Below, one piece after another: positions 14,423 through 23,061 of a DNA stretch of 23,372 nucleotides. A model generated the notes under the pieces. It was not told the DNA's origin, ran no database searches, and saw only the letters and a program-made list of their open reading frames with translations. The DNA comes from a virus. Within the stretch, counting starts at the first letter, position 1, and each line of letters opens with the position of its first letter. The stretch is taken from IMG/VR virus record IMGVR_UViG_3300010883_000505, positions 1 through 23,372 of that record; one strand, given 5' to 3'. A program made the position numbers and the translations under genes.

Positions 14423-17317
14423 TTAATACTCCTTATCTCTTCCACTATAAATTTCATATTTATTTCTGGCGGTTTTTATACTTTCAGTTAATTGAGCTAA
14501 ACTTTCGACATCTTTTAAAATTCCTCCCAATAAATCTACATCTTGTCCCAGCAAATGATTTGCATTATTGAATAAGGCTCTACCATAAGGAACATGACCA
14601 GACCCGGTGTTCGATGCAGGAATAGCACTCACTTTAACCACTGGCGCTGTTCCAGCCGAACTAGGAGTCCCGGCATATGTTGGTTTACCAATTCTGTTAT
14701 CAATTTCCACTATCCGTTGATCACAAGCTGTTGAAAGAGCTGCCATTGCCGTGCGGGTATTTTCCCATGCCGTTACTCCAGTTTTAGAACCACTAAGACT
14801 TTCATAGTTTATTGCACTTCCAGTTGCAAGAGTTTGACCAAGAACTCCTGTTCCACTTGCTGGATGTGCTACTCTACCACTACCATTAAAATCAGTAACA
14901 AATTGTCCCAGGGCAGATTCTGCAACGACTGTATTTGCTGTAACATCCGAGTCTTTTCCATCAAAATTCGCATCGGAAATTCCCCCGGCTCCAGCTCCAT
15001 TAGTTCCATGTGCTCCTGTAATAATAGGATCTCGGAAACTACTTAAAGAAGCGAGTGAAACAGCACAAGCTTTAACAAAATTATAATCACTAACATCAGC
15101 ACCCGTTCCAGTTACATGCTGTCTCACAAAATTATAATAACATGGAAATGTACTATCCAAGTGATTTGTATATACTACAGTATAAGCTGTGCTTCCACAA
15201 GTTGTTACGTGAGTAATAGTACATTGTACATGATTTATGGTTATGAAGTTGTTTGCTTCTTTTATATAATACGACCCTCTGCTTACAGTTCTATTGTTCG
15301 CTGTAGTATCGACACCACCGGCCGCAAAGTTGGGGCCGTATCCAACTCCGGTAAGAGCAGATGCATACTTAATAGCAGAATCTGCTGGGACCGTATTTAC
15401 TGAAGTATTAGTCCCATGACCTCCTGTATTATCAACAGTAACTACTCTAGTAATAACACCACTCAATGGTTGTCTTGGCATTTCTGCACGGGGTTCTCCT
15501 GTAGCATTACCTCCCATAGCTTTACTTGCATGAGTATATTGTTTATTTGGGTCCTGTACAACTGCAGTAGAACCTGTTGAATATCCCCTCCAATGCGCAG
15601 GTAAATAAAAATACTTTTCGGCATTATCCACAACATATCGAAAATCTGTTACAGCACCCGCCGCATTTTCTCTATCTTTATTAAAAGAAACAAATCTTCC
15701 ACACCAAACATCTTTATCACTCAATCCTGTAGGTTGTGTTCCTGTGATTTCACCATTTTCAGTTGCCGCTGCTTTAGTGGTTCCACCAGTTGACGGAAAC
15801 ATTGGGTTCGTTTCTATGTCTGGATAACTTGTTTCGTTATACTCTTTTCCTGAAGATATATAATCTCCACTTCCTCCTTTTGATAAATCGTTCGCTCCTC
15901 CTCCAGAAGCTTGTGCCGGATCAAAGAAACCAAGAAGGGCAATATACTGTGATGTATTTGCATTACATAAATCATGCTCTGAATTGTTTGGATACGTACC
16001 ATTAGTATCCCCAACAGGAGTCCAAGTAGAGTTTGCCACAAGACCTTCTCCAGATACTTCCAATTGACAAAAAATAGTATCAGCACCATGACCAAATGGA
16101 ACACTATTTACTGTAATTGTAACGGTTCCCGTTGCAGTTGCTTTCCCTGGATATGACATCGAATAACTTGTTCCAGTTGATACGCTTGCTGAGTTATCAA
16201 TCGTTACCTGAGTATCACTATCTCTTGACACAACATTTCCACCACCACCACTAATAGTCACTACTGAATCTACTTCAACAGTAGATGGCCATGTTCCTGA
16301 CGAAAGAGTTACTACATTTGCTGCTTGGCCTACTGTTCCGGTGGTGTATGTAATATTTCCCATTCTTATTTGATTTTTTTTAGTCAATGCCGCAGCAATC
16401 TTAACTGGCCCTCCGGCTCCTGACGGAATTCCTGTTCCACTAATTACATCATTATATTTTGTTTTTACAATATCTGTATCTGAAATACCAGTAATATCAA
16501 CACTATTAACAGTTGTTGTTCCTGTGATGGTGAATGTATTTACAGCATCGGCATGTCTCTTGAGATAAAATTTATTGCCAAAACTCGGACCCTGAGGAGT
16601 ATAATTCGTATTACTTCCTTGTGTTAAGTGATCAGCCAAAGTTATTACATTTAATGCTAAGACTCCTCCACTATTTTTTACAGATGTACCTGTAACGTTT
16701 GCTCTTGCCCAATGATAGTTCCATGTGTTAGCATCTTCTTCTCCTGCTACTGAACTTCCCCACGCAATCGCATTTCCGAAAACATTATCATCAGTTCCGT
16801 CTGGTGTAGTATAAACACTCAAGTTTGCATTTATATCTTCTAGTTCTCCTGATATTCTAGATCTGCTTAAATAATAATCAGTAATTCGAGTACTGAATGT
16901 ATTCCCATCAATAGTTTGAGTTCCCGCGGTGTTTTGTAAAGTAATAGTGGTTTTTTCATCTATTGTTGTACAGACAAAACCAAAATATGAAGTATTAGGT
17001 TCTGTAAGAGTAAGAGCGGCGTTTACAGTTTGATAAGCCGGAAAGGTAAATTTTTGGATTCCTGTACCGGCCACTTGTAAATCTCTTGCTCCAATGCATA
17101 TCAACCTTTGAGCAGCTAAATTTTCACATATATTAGCCACAGAATAATATGGGTTACTTCCAAATCTTTGACATACTGCTTGAAGATATGTTTGAGCAAA
17201 CTCCCTGGACAATCCAATATCTTTAAGGATACTTGTCCTAGCATCGATATGAATTATGGGTTGAGTTTCTAATTCATCAACTACTTCATTTTTTTTCTTT
17301 TCAATTGCTCCTGCCAT
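14423..17317 (-). CDS. Unrecognised large virion structural protein, 964 aa
   Basis: No family is recognised. The N-terminal 90 residues (SILKDIGLSREFAQTYLQAVC, NPYYSVANICENLAAQRLICIGA) look globular and helical. The rest is Thr/Gly/Asn-rich and probably beta. Residues about 330-390 (VGQAANVVTLSSGTWPS, then DTQVTIDNSASV) match a beta module repeated in the giant wedge protein. Residues about 690-760 hold several Cys and His (FITINHVQCTITHVTTCGS, STFPCYYNF). The C-terminal 60 residues return to helix (LLGGILKDVESLAQLTESIKTARNKYEIY). No transmembrane segment is seen. It lies between the gp5/157-aa pair and the 79-aa gene in the late operon, so a baseplate or fibre role is likely but unproven. 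Confidence 0.7.
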   Translation of the reverse strand: MAGAIEKKKNEVVDELETQPIIHIDARTSILKDIGLSREFAQTYLQAVCQRFGSNPYYSVANICENLAAQRLICIGARDLQVAGTGIQKFTFPAYQTVNAALTLTEPNTSYFGFVCTTIDEKTTITLQNTAGTQTIDGNTFSTRITDYYLSRSRISGELEDINANLSVYTTPDGTDDNVFGNAIAWGSSVAGEEDANTWNYHWARANVTGTSVKNSGGVLALNVITLADHLTQGSNTNYTPQGPSFGNKFYLKRHADAVNTFTITGTTTVNSVDITGISDTDIVKTKYNDVISGTGIPSGAGGPVKIAAALTKKNQIRMGNITYTTGTVGQAANVVTLSSGTWPSTVEVDSVVTISGGGGNVVSRDSDTQVTIDNSASVSTGTSYSMSYPGKATATGTVTITVNSVPFGHGADTIFCQLEVSGEGLVANSTWTPVGDTNGTYPNNSEHDLCNANTSQYIALLGFFDPAQASGGGANDLSKGGSGDYISSGKEYNETSYPDIETNPMFPSTGGTTKAAATENGEITGTQPTGLSDKDVWCGRFVSFNKDRENAAGAVTDFRYVVDNAEKYFYLPAHWRGYSTGSTAVVQDPNKQYTHASKAMGGNATGEPRAEMPRQPLSGVITRVVTVDNTGGHGTNTSVNTVPADSAIKYASALTGVGYGPNFAAGGVDTTANNRTVSRGSYYIKEANNFITINHVQCTITHVTTCGSTAYTVVYTNHLDSTFPCYYNFVRQHVTGTGADVSDYNFVKACAVSLASLSSFRDPIITGAHGTNGAGAGGISDANFDGKDSDVTANTVVAESALGQFVTDFNGSGRVAHPASGTGVLGQTLATGSAINYESLSGSKTGVTAWENTRTAMAALSTACDQRIVEIDNRIGKPTYAGTPSSAGTAPVVKVSAIPASNTGSGHVPYGRALFNNANHLLGQDVDLLGGILKDVESLAQLTESIKTARNKYEIYSGRDKEY

Positions 17318-17332
17318 GTATTTTCTCTTTCT

Positions 17333-17806
17333 CTATGATAAAGGGCCAGTAAAAGGTATAGGTGGTGCACCGGGGATCAGTCCTGATACAACCCATGTTT
17401 TTGTCCATTTATCTAATATGCCTGATAATTCTTTTGCAAAATTCATTCCCGATGGTTGTGGCCCTGAAAATAATTGTATTAATCCAGGTAAATGTGTAGG
17501 TGCTGTAACTGGTGGGCCTATTTGTTGTCCAGATAAAAATGTTAATGCCATAGTAGTTAATTGAGTTGCTATTTGTGAACCAATTGCTGCACCCACCGGT
17601 AATTGTTGTGCAAATACTCCTCCTATTCCTACTCCCGCCGCGGCATCTACTACATTCGATGCGGGAAATCCACCAGCATTCATTCCCATCATCAAGTAAT
17701 TTTTAAATGCCTTTGCAATGTCTTGTCCCGGCTTTATGGGATCTGGATTTGATGCTGCAAAGACCCCCGCTAACTCCATCATCATTGTTGCTTTAACTAA
17801 TGCCAT
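17333..17806 (-). CDS. Unrecognised structural protein following the spike gene, 157 aa
   Basis: The product is Ala/Gly/Pro/Met-rich with hydrophobic stretches (NVVDAAAGVGIGGVFAQQ, VGAAIGSQIATQLTTMALTF) and a proline-rich end (GAPPIPFTGPLS). Two motifs, PGQDIAKAFKNYLMMG and LDKWTKTWVVSG, suggest paired helices. It lacks the PAAR signature expected of a spike-tip cap. Its ATG overlaps the gp5 stop (TAATG), implying translational coupling to the spike. A role at the hub, spike or inner tail is plausible by position only. Confidence 0.65.
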   Translation of the reverse strand: MALVKATMMMELAGVFAASNPDPIKPGQDIAKAFKNYLMMGMNAGGFPASNVVDAAAGVGIGGVFAQQLPVGAAIGSQIATQLTTMALTFLSGQQIGPPVTAPTHLPGLIQLFSGPQPSGMNFAKELSGILDKWTKTWVVSGLIPGAPPIPFTGPLS

Positions 17807-19878
17807 TATTCGAAACTCGCTAGAAGTTCACCAGATTTTATTAAATTCATATTAACCGACGCTGGTGGCATCGGTGGTCCTGACGGTCCCGTTCCAGTTG
17901 GATGTGTGTGTGCTAGAAATTCATCAATAATTTTTCCTAAAATTTTACCTAAAGTAGTTGCCGCACTTGCAATGTTTATTTTCCCCGTCAGATCCATAGA
18001 AAGTTCACCCATCGCCGATATTCCTGCTGCTCCTGTCTTAGCCATATCTAGGGTTGCCATTGGTCCCGATAATGTTACATCTCCTAATTTAGACATTTCA
18101 AGAGTTGCTAGTGAATTCATTAATGTTACATCTCCCAACATAGCCATTTCAAGAGAAGCTGCTACCCCAGCAAGTGATGCATCTCCCATTCCTACATACA
18201 ATCCAGGAGACAATAATGTTTTTGCTGTAATCGTTGATGCAAAAGACTCTAAAATAATTTCTCCAGGTGGAAGTATTGTCATAGATCCTTGGGTGATTGG
18301 AAATCCTAATTTCATTTCTATTCCACCAGAAAGTATTCCATCCTTACTCTCAAATCCAATTTTACCCAAAGTAGCATCTGTCTTTCTTGCATATCCCAAG
18401 CTTGTCATGGGTAACAATCCAAATATAGATTCATTAATTGAATCTGTAGCATTAACTGTTAATCCCCCTCCTGTTTGCATACCCACTCCACCTTGAGTAT
18501 TCATGCTTATTGATCCACCTTGCATTGTATATTTTCCACCAACTTTTTTAGTTTCATCACCAGTAGTTTCTTCTGTTCCAGCAGAAGTCTTCTTTTTAAT
18601 ATTAACTTGATTGGCTTCTAGAGTAAGAGTTTCAGTTGCCTTTAACTTTAAATTTGCAGCTTCTATATTGATCCAACCCAAAGGATTATTTACATTGAAT
18701 CTTCCTTTTTTAATAGCAATTGAATAATCACCTTCTACTTTATCTGATTTACTTCCTTGAATAAAAACTTCTTGATTAGCATCAATAGTTGTATAATCTG
18801 AAGATTCTATATGTGTATATCTTGCTCCTAAAATAATATCATAGTAATTATTAACAATTTTATCTACCTTAATTCCAGTAGGATGAATTTCAGTAAATGT
18901 TCCAGTACGATGATACCAATGTAATCTTTCCCAATTGGGAGTATCATCCATCTCTATAACATGACCACTTTCTGTTTGATGTACATGATTATATGGATAA
19001 ATTGCTTGCCAAGGAATTTTGGGTTCAGACCAATTTTTACCGCTAGCAGTGGGGATTTCCAACTGGCCAGCTTTTCGGTTTTCCATTTTTTCAAAAACAA
19101 TCCCTGAAATTCTAGGATCACTAACATCAGTATTTCCTCTTATCCCTCTTGCCAATCTATTAGTAGTTGGTTCTTTTAAATAATTTAAATTCCGAGTTGT
19201 TGATATCGAAGAATTTGATAATCCTGTATCTGGATAAGTTGATCGTAAAGGATTTTCAACTACTTTGACAGTAAATTGTTCTGCTTCTTGTCCTGTAATT
19301 AATGATCTTACAATTGGTTTACCCTTGAGAGTAACCGTATCTGATATATCAACAGTTTGTACATCCGTAGCAGGATCAGGATTAGAATTATGAATAATGG
19401 TGGCCGGTTCCCTTGGAACTAAGTCTCCAGTTGGGTTATACAATAAATTTCTTGATCCTTTCTCATCTTCAAATAGTGGATGTCCTTGATCACCACCGGC
19501 TAGTCTTGGATCAAGAAACCCCTTTCCGCCTGTTGCTGTTCCATCATTATTAACTCCTTTTGCATCTAGTTCTGGAATACCACCAATTGTACCAAAGAAC
19601 ATTGGTTCTTGTGCGGATTCTCCATCTCTAAAAAACCCAAGTACCCATGTACCCTCAACGGGTCCTAAAGGAGATGAACCAACACCAGTTTGACTTGCAG
19701 AAGTGATTGGTGAAACAGGATATGCCCAAGGTAAACTAACAGTTGGTTGATCATTCTTATCTTCTGAATGCCATCCCAATACTCTGACCTTACACCTTCC
19801 AAGATAAAGAGGATCATGGCGGTCTTCGACAACTCCTTGCCACCAAGTAAATCCTTCTTTCCCCATAAAATATGCCAT
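17806..19878 (-). CDS. 5: Baseplate central spike protein gp5-like, without lysozyme domain
   Basis: The protein has 690 aa. Residues about 10-110 are the gp5 OB-fold: WWQGVVEDRHDPLYLGRCKV, then LPWAYPVSPITSA, GPVEGTWVLGFF and FFGTIGG, aligning closely with the T4 start. In T4 a lysozyme domain follows; here residues 115-300 show no lysozyme-like sequence. A VgrG/gp5-type stalk follows (HQTESGHVIEMDDTP, HWYHRTGTFTEIHPTG, about 300-420). A beta-helix with repeated LEMxxLGDVTL units lies at about 560-630. The C-terminal region contains AHTHPTGTGPSGPPMPP, similar to spike proteins of other contractile systems. An AAAGGAAA ribosome site sits in the ten-base gap after the hub gene. The trimer would form the membrane-piercing needle. 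Confidence 0.92.
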   Translation of the reverse strand: MAYFMGKEGFTWWQGVVEDRHDPLYLGRCKVRVLGWHSEDKNDQPTVSLPWAYPVSPITSASQTGVGSSPLGPVEGTWVLGFFRDGESAQEPMFFGTIGGIPELDAKGVNNDGTATGGKGFLDPRLAGGDQGHPLFEDEKGSRNLLYNPTGDLVPREPATIIHNSNPDPATDVQTVDISDTVTLKGKPIVRSLITGQEAEQFTVKVVENPLRSTYPDTGLSNSSISTTRNLNYLKEPTTNRLARGIRGNTDVSDPRISGIVFEKMENRKAGQLEIPTASGKNWSEPKIPWQAIYPYNHVHQTESGHVIEMDDTPNWERLHWYHRTGTFTEIHPTGIKVDKIVNNYYDIILGARYTHIESSDYTTIDANQEVFIQGSKSDKVEGDYSIAIKKGRFNVNNPLGWINIEAANLKLKATETLTLEANQVNIKKKTSAGTEETTGDETKKVGGKYTMQGGSISMNTQGGVGMQTGGGLTVNATDSINESIFGLLPMTSLGYARKTDATLGKIGFESKDGILSGGIEMKLGFPITQGSMTILPPGEIILESFASTITAKTLLSPGLYVGMGDASLAGVAASLEMAMLGDVTLMNSLATLEMSKLGDVTLSGPMATLDMAKTGAAGISAMGELSMDLTGKINIASAATTLGKILGKIIDEFLAHTHPTGTGPSGPPMPPASVNMNLIKSGELLASFE

Positions 19879-19888
19879 AATGTTTCCT

Positions 19889-21625
19889 TTAACTTACTGA
19901 ATGATTTGCACGTGGTGAATCAGCTTCTGCTTTTTCTGAAGTAACTGGAGTATTCAATGCGTCTTTTATTGCCTCAAATTCTATTGAGTATTTCTCTTTA
20001 GTAAAATGATGTCTTAATTTTGTAATTAAATAATATCCACTTAAATACTTATGATGTGCCGATGGAGTCACCCCATCGCGATCATCTAAAAATGATGTGG
20101 GCATTTTAAATTCAATCAGATCACCTACTGTTCTAGTTGATAATCCAGGTGCTCTAATGTTTAATTTAATATTATTAAGTTGTTGACTTTGTACTAGTCT
20201 AGATTGCATCCACTCTTCCACTCGGCTTGGAACAATATTTAAATTTCCTGGCGGGCCGCCGTGTACTCCTTTTGATCCTATATCTGTTTTAAATCTAATA
20301 TCATGAGCAAAATTGGTAGGGTAAAAAGATAAATGTGCTTCTGGTGATCCCATTGCAAATTGATTTTCACTACACAATTTACCCTTACCTAGATGAGTAA
20401 ATTGGTCATAGAAGTTTTTTGCATCCGCTGCAGCCTTTTGCATCTCTAATACTTCAGTTGGCCCGGAAGTATCTGCAGTTGTTGTCACGGATTTTTCTAA
20501 ATTTTCTGGACTCATATAATTAAAATCCAATGTATCATATTTCATTCTAACTAAATCATGAGTAAGAAGTCTATTAGCATACATTCCTTTTGATAAATTT
20601 TCAAGAACATCAAAATTAGAAGTAATTTTATATTCATCCACTGCGGTCATTTCAATGGCAACATTTTTAAGCACATCAAGATAAGCATTCATTCCTTTGG
20701 GTTGAACTACATATGTTTCCTTAACCTGATTCTCAGGAACAGTATATGTATCACCTTGTTCACCCCCATCTGTACGATATCCTGTACCACCACCAGCCAT
20801 AAGAGTTTCTAATGAAATAAAAAAGAATCCCTTTATGGTTTCATAGAAAAGAAAATTTGATCCAACTGCATGACGCCCAGCAGATACCGCTCTAGATGCT
20901 AAAAAATTAAATGCTCTAAATGGAGTATAATTTGGTATAATTAAATTTGTGAGGTTTCTTGTTGGTTCAATAAATATCTTTTTAGCAAGTCTCCCTCTCT
21001 TGAAATATTGCCTATAGATTTGTTTTATTAAAGAAGAAATTTTTCTTGGTTCTAATGTGCCTGGATCAATTGTTGTCTTCATCACCTTTGATTTTAAATT
21101 AATAATATATTCTTCAGAAATTAAATGTAGTGTATAGCGAACCATCCCCTCATTAAGTCTAACTATATCTGTAAGTTTAACCACTCTAAACTTTGTATTA
21201 ATAATACCTTCATTTTGACTTCCACTAAATGGCCCGGTAACCTCTTCTGCTCTTTCTCTTTTAATACCTCTAGTTCTTAAATGTATGTTTATGGTTTCTT
21301 CTCCTATAATTGGAACATCTTCCATCATACCTATACCGTCAGCAAGCATCAGATTTCCAGTAAGACAATTAGCAAAAACATCCTCAAAAATATTAAGATC
21401 GACCCATGCACCTTTTAAATCGATAAACCCTTTTCGATTAGGAGATGTAAGAGTGAGTTTAAGAAGTTCATAATCTCCCGCAAAAGACGGCATGTTCTCT
21501 TTTTTAGGATTTTTGAGGTTCTTATTTTTTTGTCCATGATCAGCAGTTTCGGTTGTTGTTCCTTGAGTACCCTTACGCCGTGCGAGAACTTTTCCAAAAT
21601 CACCTCTACTCATTGGTGCACCCAT
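19889..21625 (-). CDS. Baseplate hub protein, gp27-like
   Basis: The 578-aa protein lies directly before the spike gene, the position of the hub that carries gp5. After a Lys-rich tail of about 45 residues the core shows DLNIFEDVFANCLTGNLML, then VPIIGEETINIHLRT (about 70-120) and YTLHLISEEYIINLKSKV. The C-terminal part has TRTVGDLIEFKMP and LSGYYLITKLRHHFTKEKY, the tail-hub pattern shared by gp27/gpD-type proteins. The family joins the six-fold tube to the three-fold spike. It is longer than T4 gp27 (391 aa). The ATG overlaps the gp53 stop (TAATG). A later start (MSRGD, four codons in) is possible; the conserved core is unaffected. Confidence 0.85.
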   Translation of the reverse strand: MGAPMSRGDFGKVLARRKGTQGTTTETADHGQKNKNLKNPKKENMPSFAGDYELLKLTLTSPNRKGFIDLKGAWVDLNIFEDVFANCLTGNLMLADGIGMMEDVPIIGEETINIHLRTRGIKRERAEEVTGPFSGSQNEGIINTKFRVVKLTDIVRLNEGMVRYTLHLISEEYIINLKSKVMKTTIDPGTLEPRKISSLIKQIYRQYFKRGRLAKKIFIEPTRNLTNLIIPNYTPFRAFNFLASRAVSAGRHAVGSNFLFYETIKGFFFISLETLMAGGGTGYRTDGGEQGDTYTVPENQVKETYVVQPKGMNAYLDVLKNVAIEMTAVDEYKITSNFDVLENLSKGMYANRLLTHDLVRMKYDTLDFNYMSPENLEKSVTTTADTSGPTEVLEMQKAAADAKNFYDQFTHLGKGKLCSENQFAMGSPEAHLSFYPTNFAHDIRFKTDIGSKGVHGGPPGNLNIVPSRVEEWMQSRLVQSQQLNNIKLNIRAPGLSTRTVGDLIEFKMPTSFLDDRDGVTPSAHHKYLSGYYLITKLRHHFTKEKYSIEFEAIKDALNTPVTSEKAEADSPRANHSVS

Positions 21626-22200
21626 TATTCCAATTTCTCCGAATGTTCAGAAAGTATATCAGATGCATACTTTCTATCAATTAATTTTATATCTCTCTTT
21701 GCTTCATTTCTATCTACTTCCCAATTAAAACAATATACAATATTTCTTGTAGCATCATTAAGAGAATCGTAAGTTGTTTTATCCACCACTATCTTAGCTT
21801 CTTCACAGGCATCTGCAGTTCCTGTTACTTCTATACGTTCTCTTACTATTTGTTCATAATGATGTATACCATTTTTTGCTACTGTAACCGAACCATATTT
21901 AGCTCTAATAAACTGTACAAAATCTCTTGCATTCAAAGGCCAACCATAAATTGGATCATGTATGTCATTAATCAAAAATATTAACCATGTATATTTTACA
22001 TCACCATAGTATTTAGCTGCAGTATTATCAGGACGTTCCCCCTCTGGAATTGAGTATGGATAATAAGCAACAATATCATCAAGTACAACATCTCTTATCT
22101 TCGCCCGTTCCATAATATTAATGGCAGTCTTTTTCACCGGTGGCATAGTACCAGTAATATTATAACTAATCTGTGGATAATGTACAAAAAATTCTGACAT
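21625..22200 (-). CDS. 53: Baseplate wedge subunit gp53
   Basis: The 191-aa length fits T4 gp53 (196 aa). The signature is KYYGDVKYTWLIFLINDIHDPIYGWPL at residues about 63-89, corresponding to the IYGNPQLYWVLLMCNDNYDPYYGW region of T4 gp53. The N-terminal half has the short YPY/ERPD lead-in to that block, and the C-terminus (NEAKRDIKLIDRKYASD) matches the IKIIAKSDI-type ending. gp53 clamps gp6 dimers of neighbouring wedges when they close around the hub. AGGAG lies nine bases before the ATG in the 18-base gap after the tube-cap gene. Confidence 0.93.
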   Translation of the reverse strand: MSEFFVHYPQISYNITGTMPPVKKTAINIMERAKIRDVVLDDIVAYYPYSIPEGERPDNTAAKYYGDVKYTWLIFLINDIHDPIYGWPLNARDFVQFIRAKYGSVTVAKNGIHHYEQIVRERIEVTGTADACEEAKIVVDKTTYDSLNDATRNIVYCFNWEVDRNEAKRDIKLIDRKYASDILSEHSEKLE

Positions 22201-22218
22201 AATTTATCTCTCCTTTTA

Positions 22219-23013
22219 TTAAAAACCTTTTCTTATTTTATTTCTATACATTACTTCTATTTCCATAAATGAAAGTGCCATACTAATTGTTACAGGATAT
22301 TGTGTATTCTCAAAAAATAAAACAGTATCTTGAGTTGTATAGTTTACATCACAAGAAGTTAATACCGATTTTCCTATATTAAACATTGGATTCATTTCGG
22401 TATCTGGTAACGGCTGCCCATCAATATAAAATTCTATTGTATATTCATCCGGATATGCAAACAATCCTGTTGGAGTAGAGGTATTATCTCCACCTGCATG
22501 ATCTGGTAACATAGACTTTTTGAATGCATTCACAATCTCCACACAAGTTTTTGATTGGGCAGCATCTTCTGGCATAAATACGAAAGAGAATTTTTGTTCT
22601 CTCATTTGGGTTGGGCCCTTATAGGCAGCAACTATATAAGGATTAGCTACCACACCTCTCGTTGCAGACATTGCAGTTCTTACATTTGCGGGTGTTGCTG
22701 TCTGTGTCAAAAGATCTACTATTACATTTCCGGTGGCTCCGGCCTCGGCTTGTGAATTTGCTCTTAATGCTGAAAGTGATCCACCACTTTTTTTAATACC
22801 TTCTACTGTTCTACCTAAAACCTGACCCAATGCCGCAGCTTCATAATCTGCTTTATATGAAGTAGATAATGCATCTGGAGGAATATACAAAGCAATATCA
22901 ACAGTAAGATTATTTGAGCGGAATGCATGCCCACGAAAACTTACCCAATGATTTATATCACCACTTGCAGAGCCAAGATTTGGTGGATATTCTAATGTTG
23001 TTGCAACAGTCAT
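22219..23013 (-). CDS. Baseplate/tail-tube junction protein, gp48 or gp54-like
   Basis: The 264-aa protein is the first gene of the leftward operon. Residues 38-62 (VDIALYIPPDALSTSYKADYE) and the C-terminal end (DVNYTTQDTVLFFENTQYPVT, MALSFMEIEVMYRNKIRKGF) follow the pattern of the tube-like baseplate caps gp48 and gp54, which share a fold with the tail tube protein gp19. They sit on the hub and start tube polymerisation. I cannot decide between gp48 and gp54, and no second copy lies in the window. A GGGAG ribosome site (23026-23030) precedes the ATG, and a late promoter lies 41 bases upstream. Confidence 0.75.
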   Translation of the reverse strand: MTVATTLEYPPNLGSASGDINHWVSFRGHAFRSNNLTVDIALYIPPDALSTSYKADYEAAALGQVLGRTVEGIKKSGGSLSALRANSQAEAGATGNVIVDLLTQTATPANVRTAMSATRGVVANPYIVAAYKGPTQMREQKFSFVFMPEDAAQSKTCVEIVNAFKKSMLPDHAGGDNTSTPTGLFAYPDEYTIEFYIDGQPLPDTEMNPMFNIGKSVLTSCDVNYTTQDTVLFFENTQYPVTISMALSFMEIEVMYRNKIRKGF

Positions 23014-23053
23014 TTTATTATCATTCTCCCATTAAGATTATAAGGTTTCTATA

Positions 23054-23061
23054 TATTTATA
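23054..23061 (-). promoter_or_regulatory. T4-type late promoter (TATAAATA) for the baseplate operon
   Basis: An exact TATAAATA is read leftwards in the 47-base gap between the divergent tube-cap and gp4 genes. The start would fall near 23047, leaving a leader of about 34 bases before the ATG at 23013. It is the only clear promoter upstream of the run from 22219 to 1443. Its upstream end shares base 23061 with the A of the gp4 start codon. Confidence 0.75.

Noticed and set aside
17333-17806. The 157-aa gene as a PAAR-type spike tip
   Set aside because: The position is suggestive, but the Pro-Ala-Ala-Arg repeats and metal-binding His/Cys pattern of PAAR proteins are not present.
17906-18496. 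A 196-codon open frame on the plus strand
   Set aside because: It is antisense to the beta-helix part of the spike gene; its openness follows from the repetitive codon make-up there. It has no ribosome site, no family resemblance, and opposes the operon direction.
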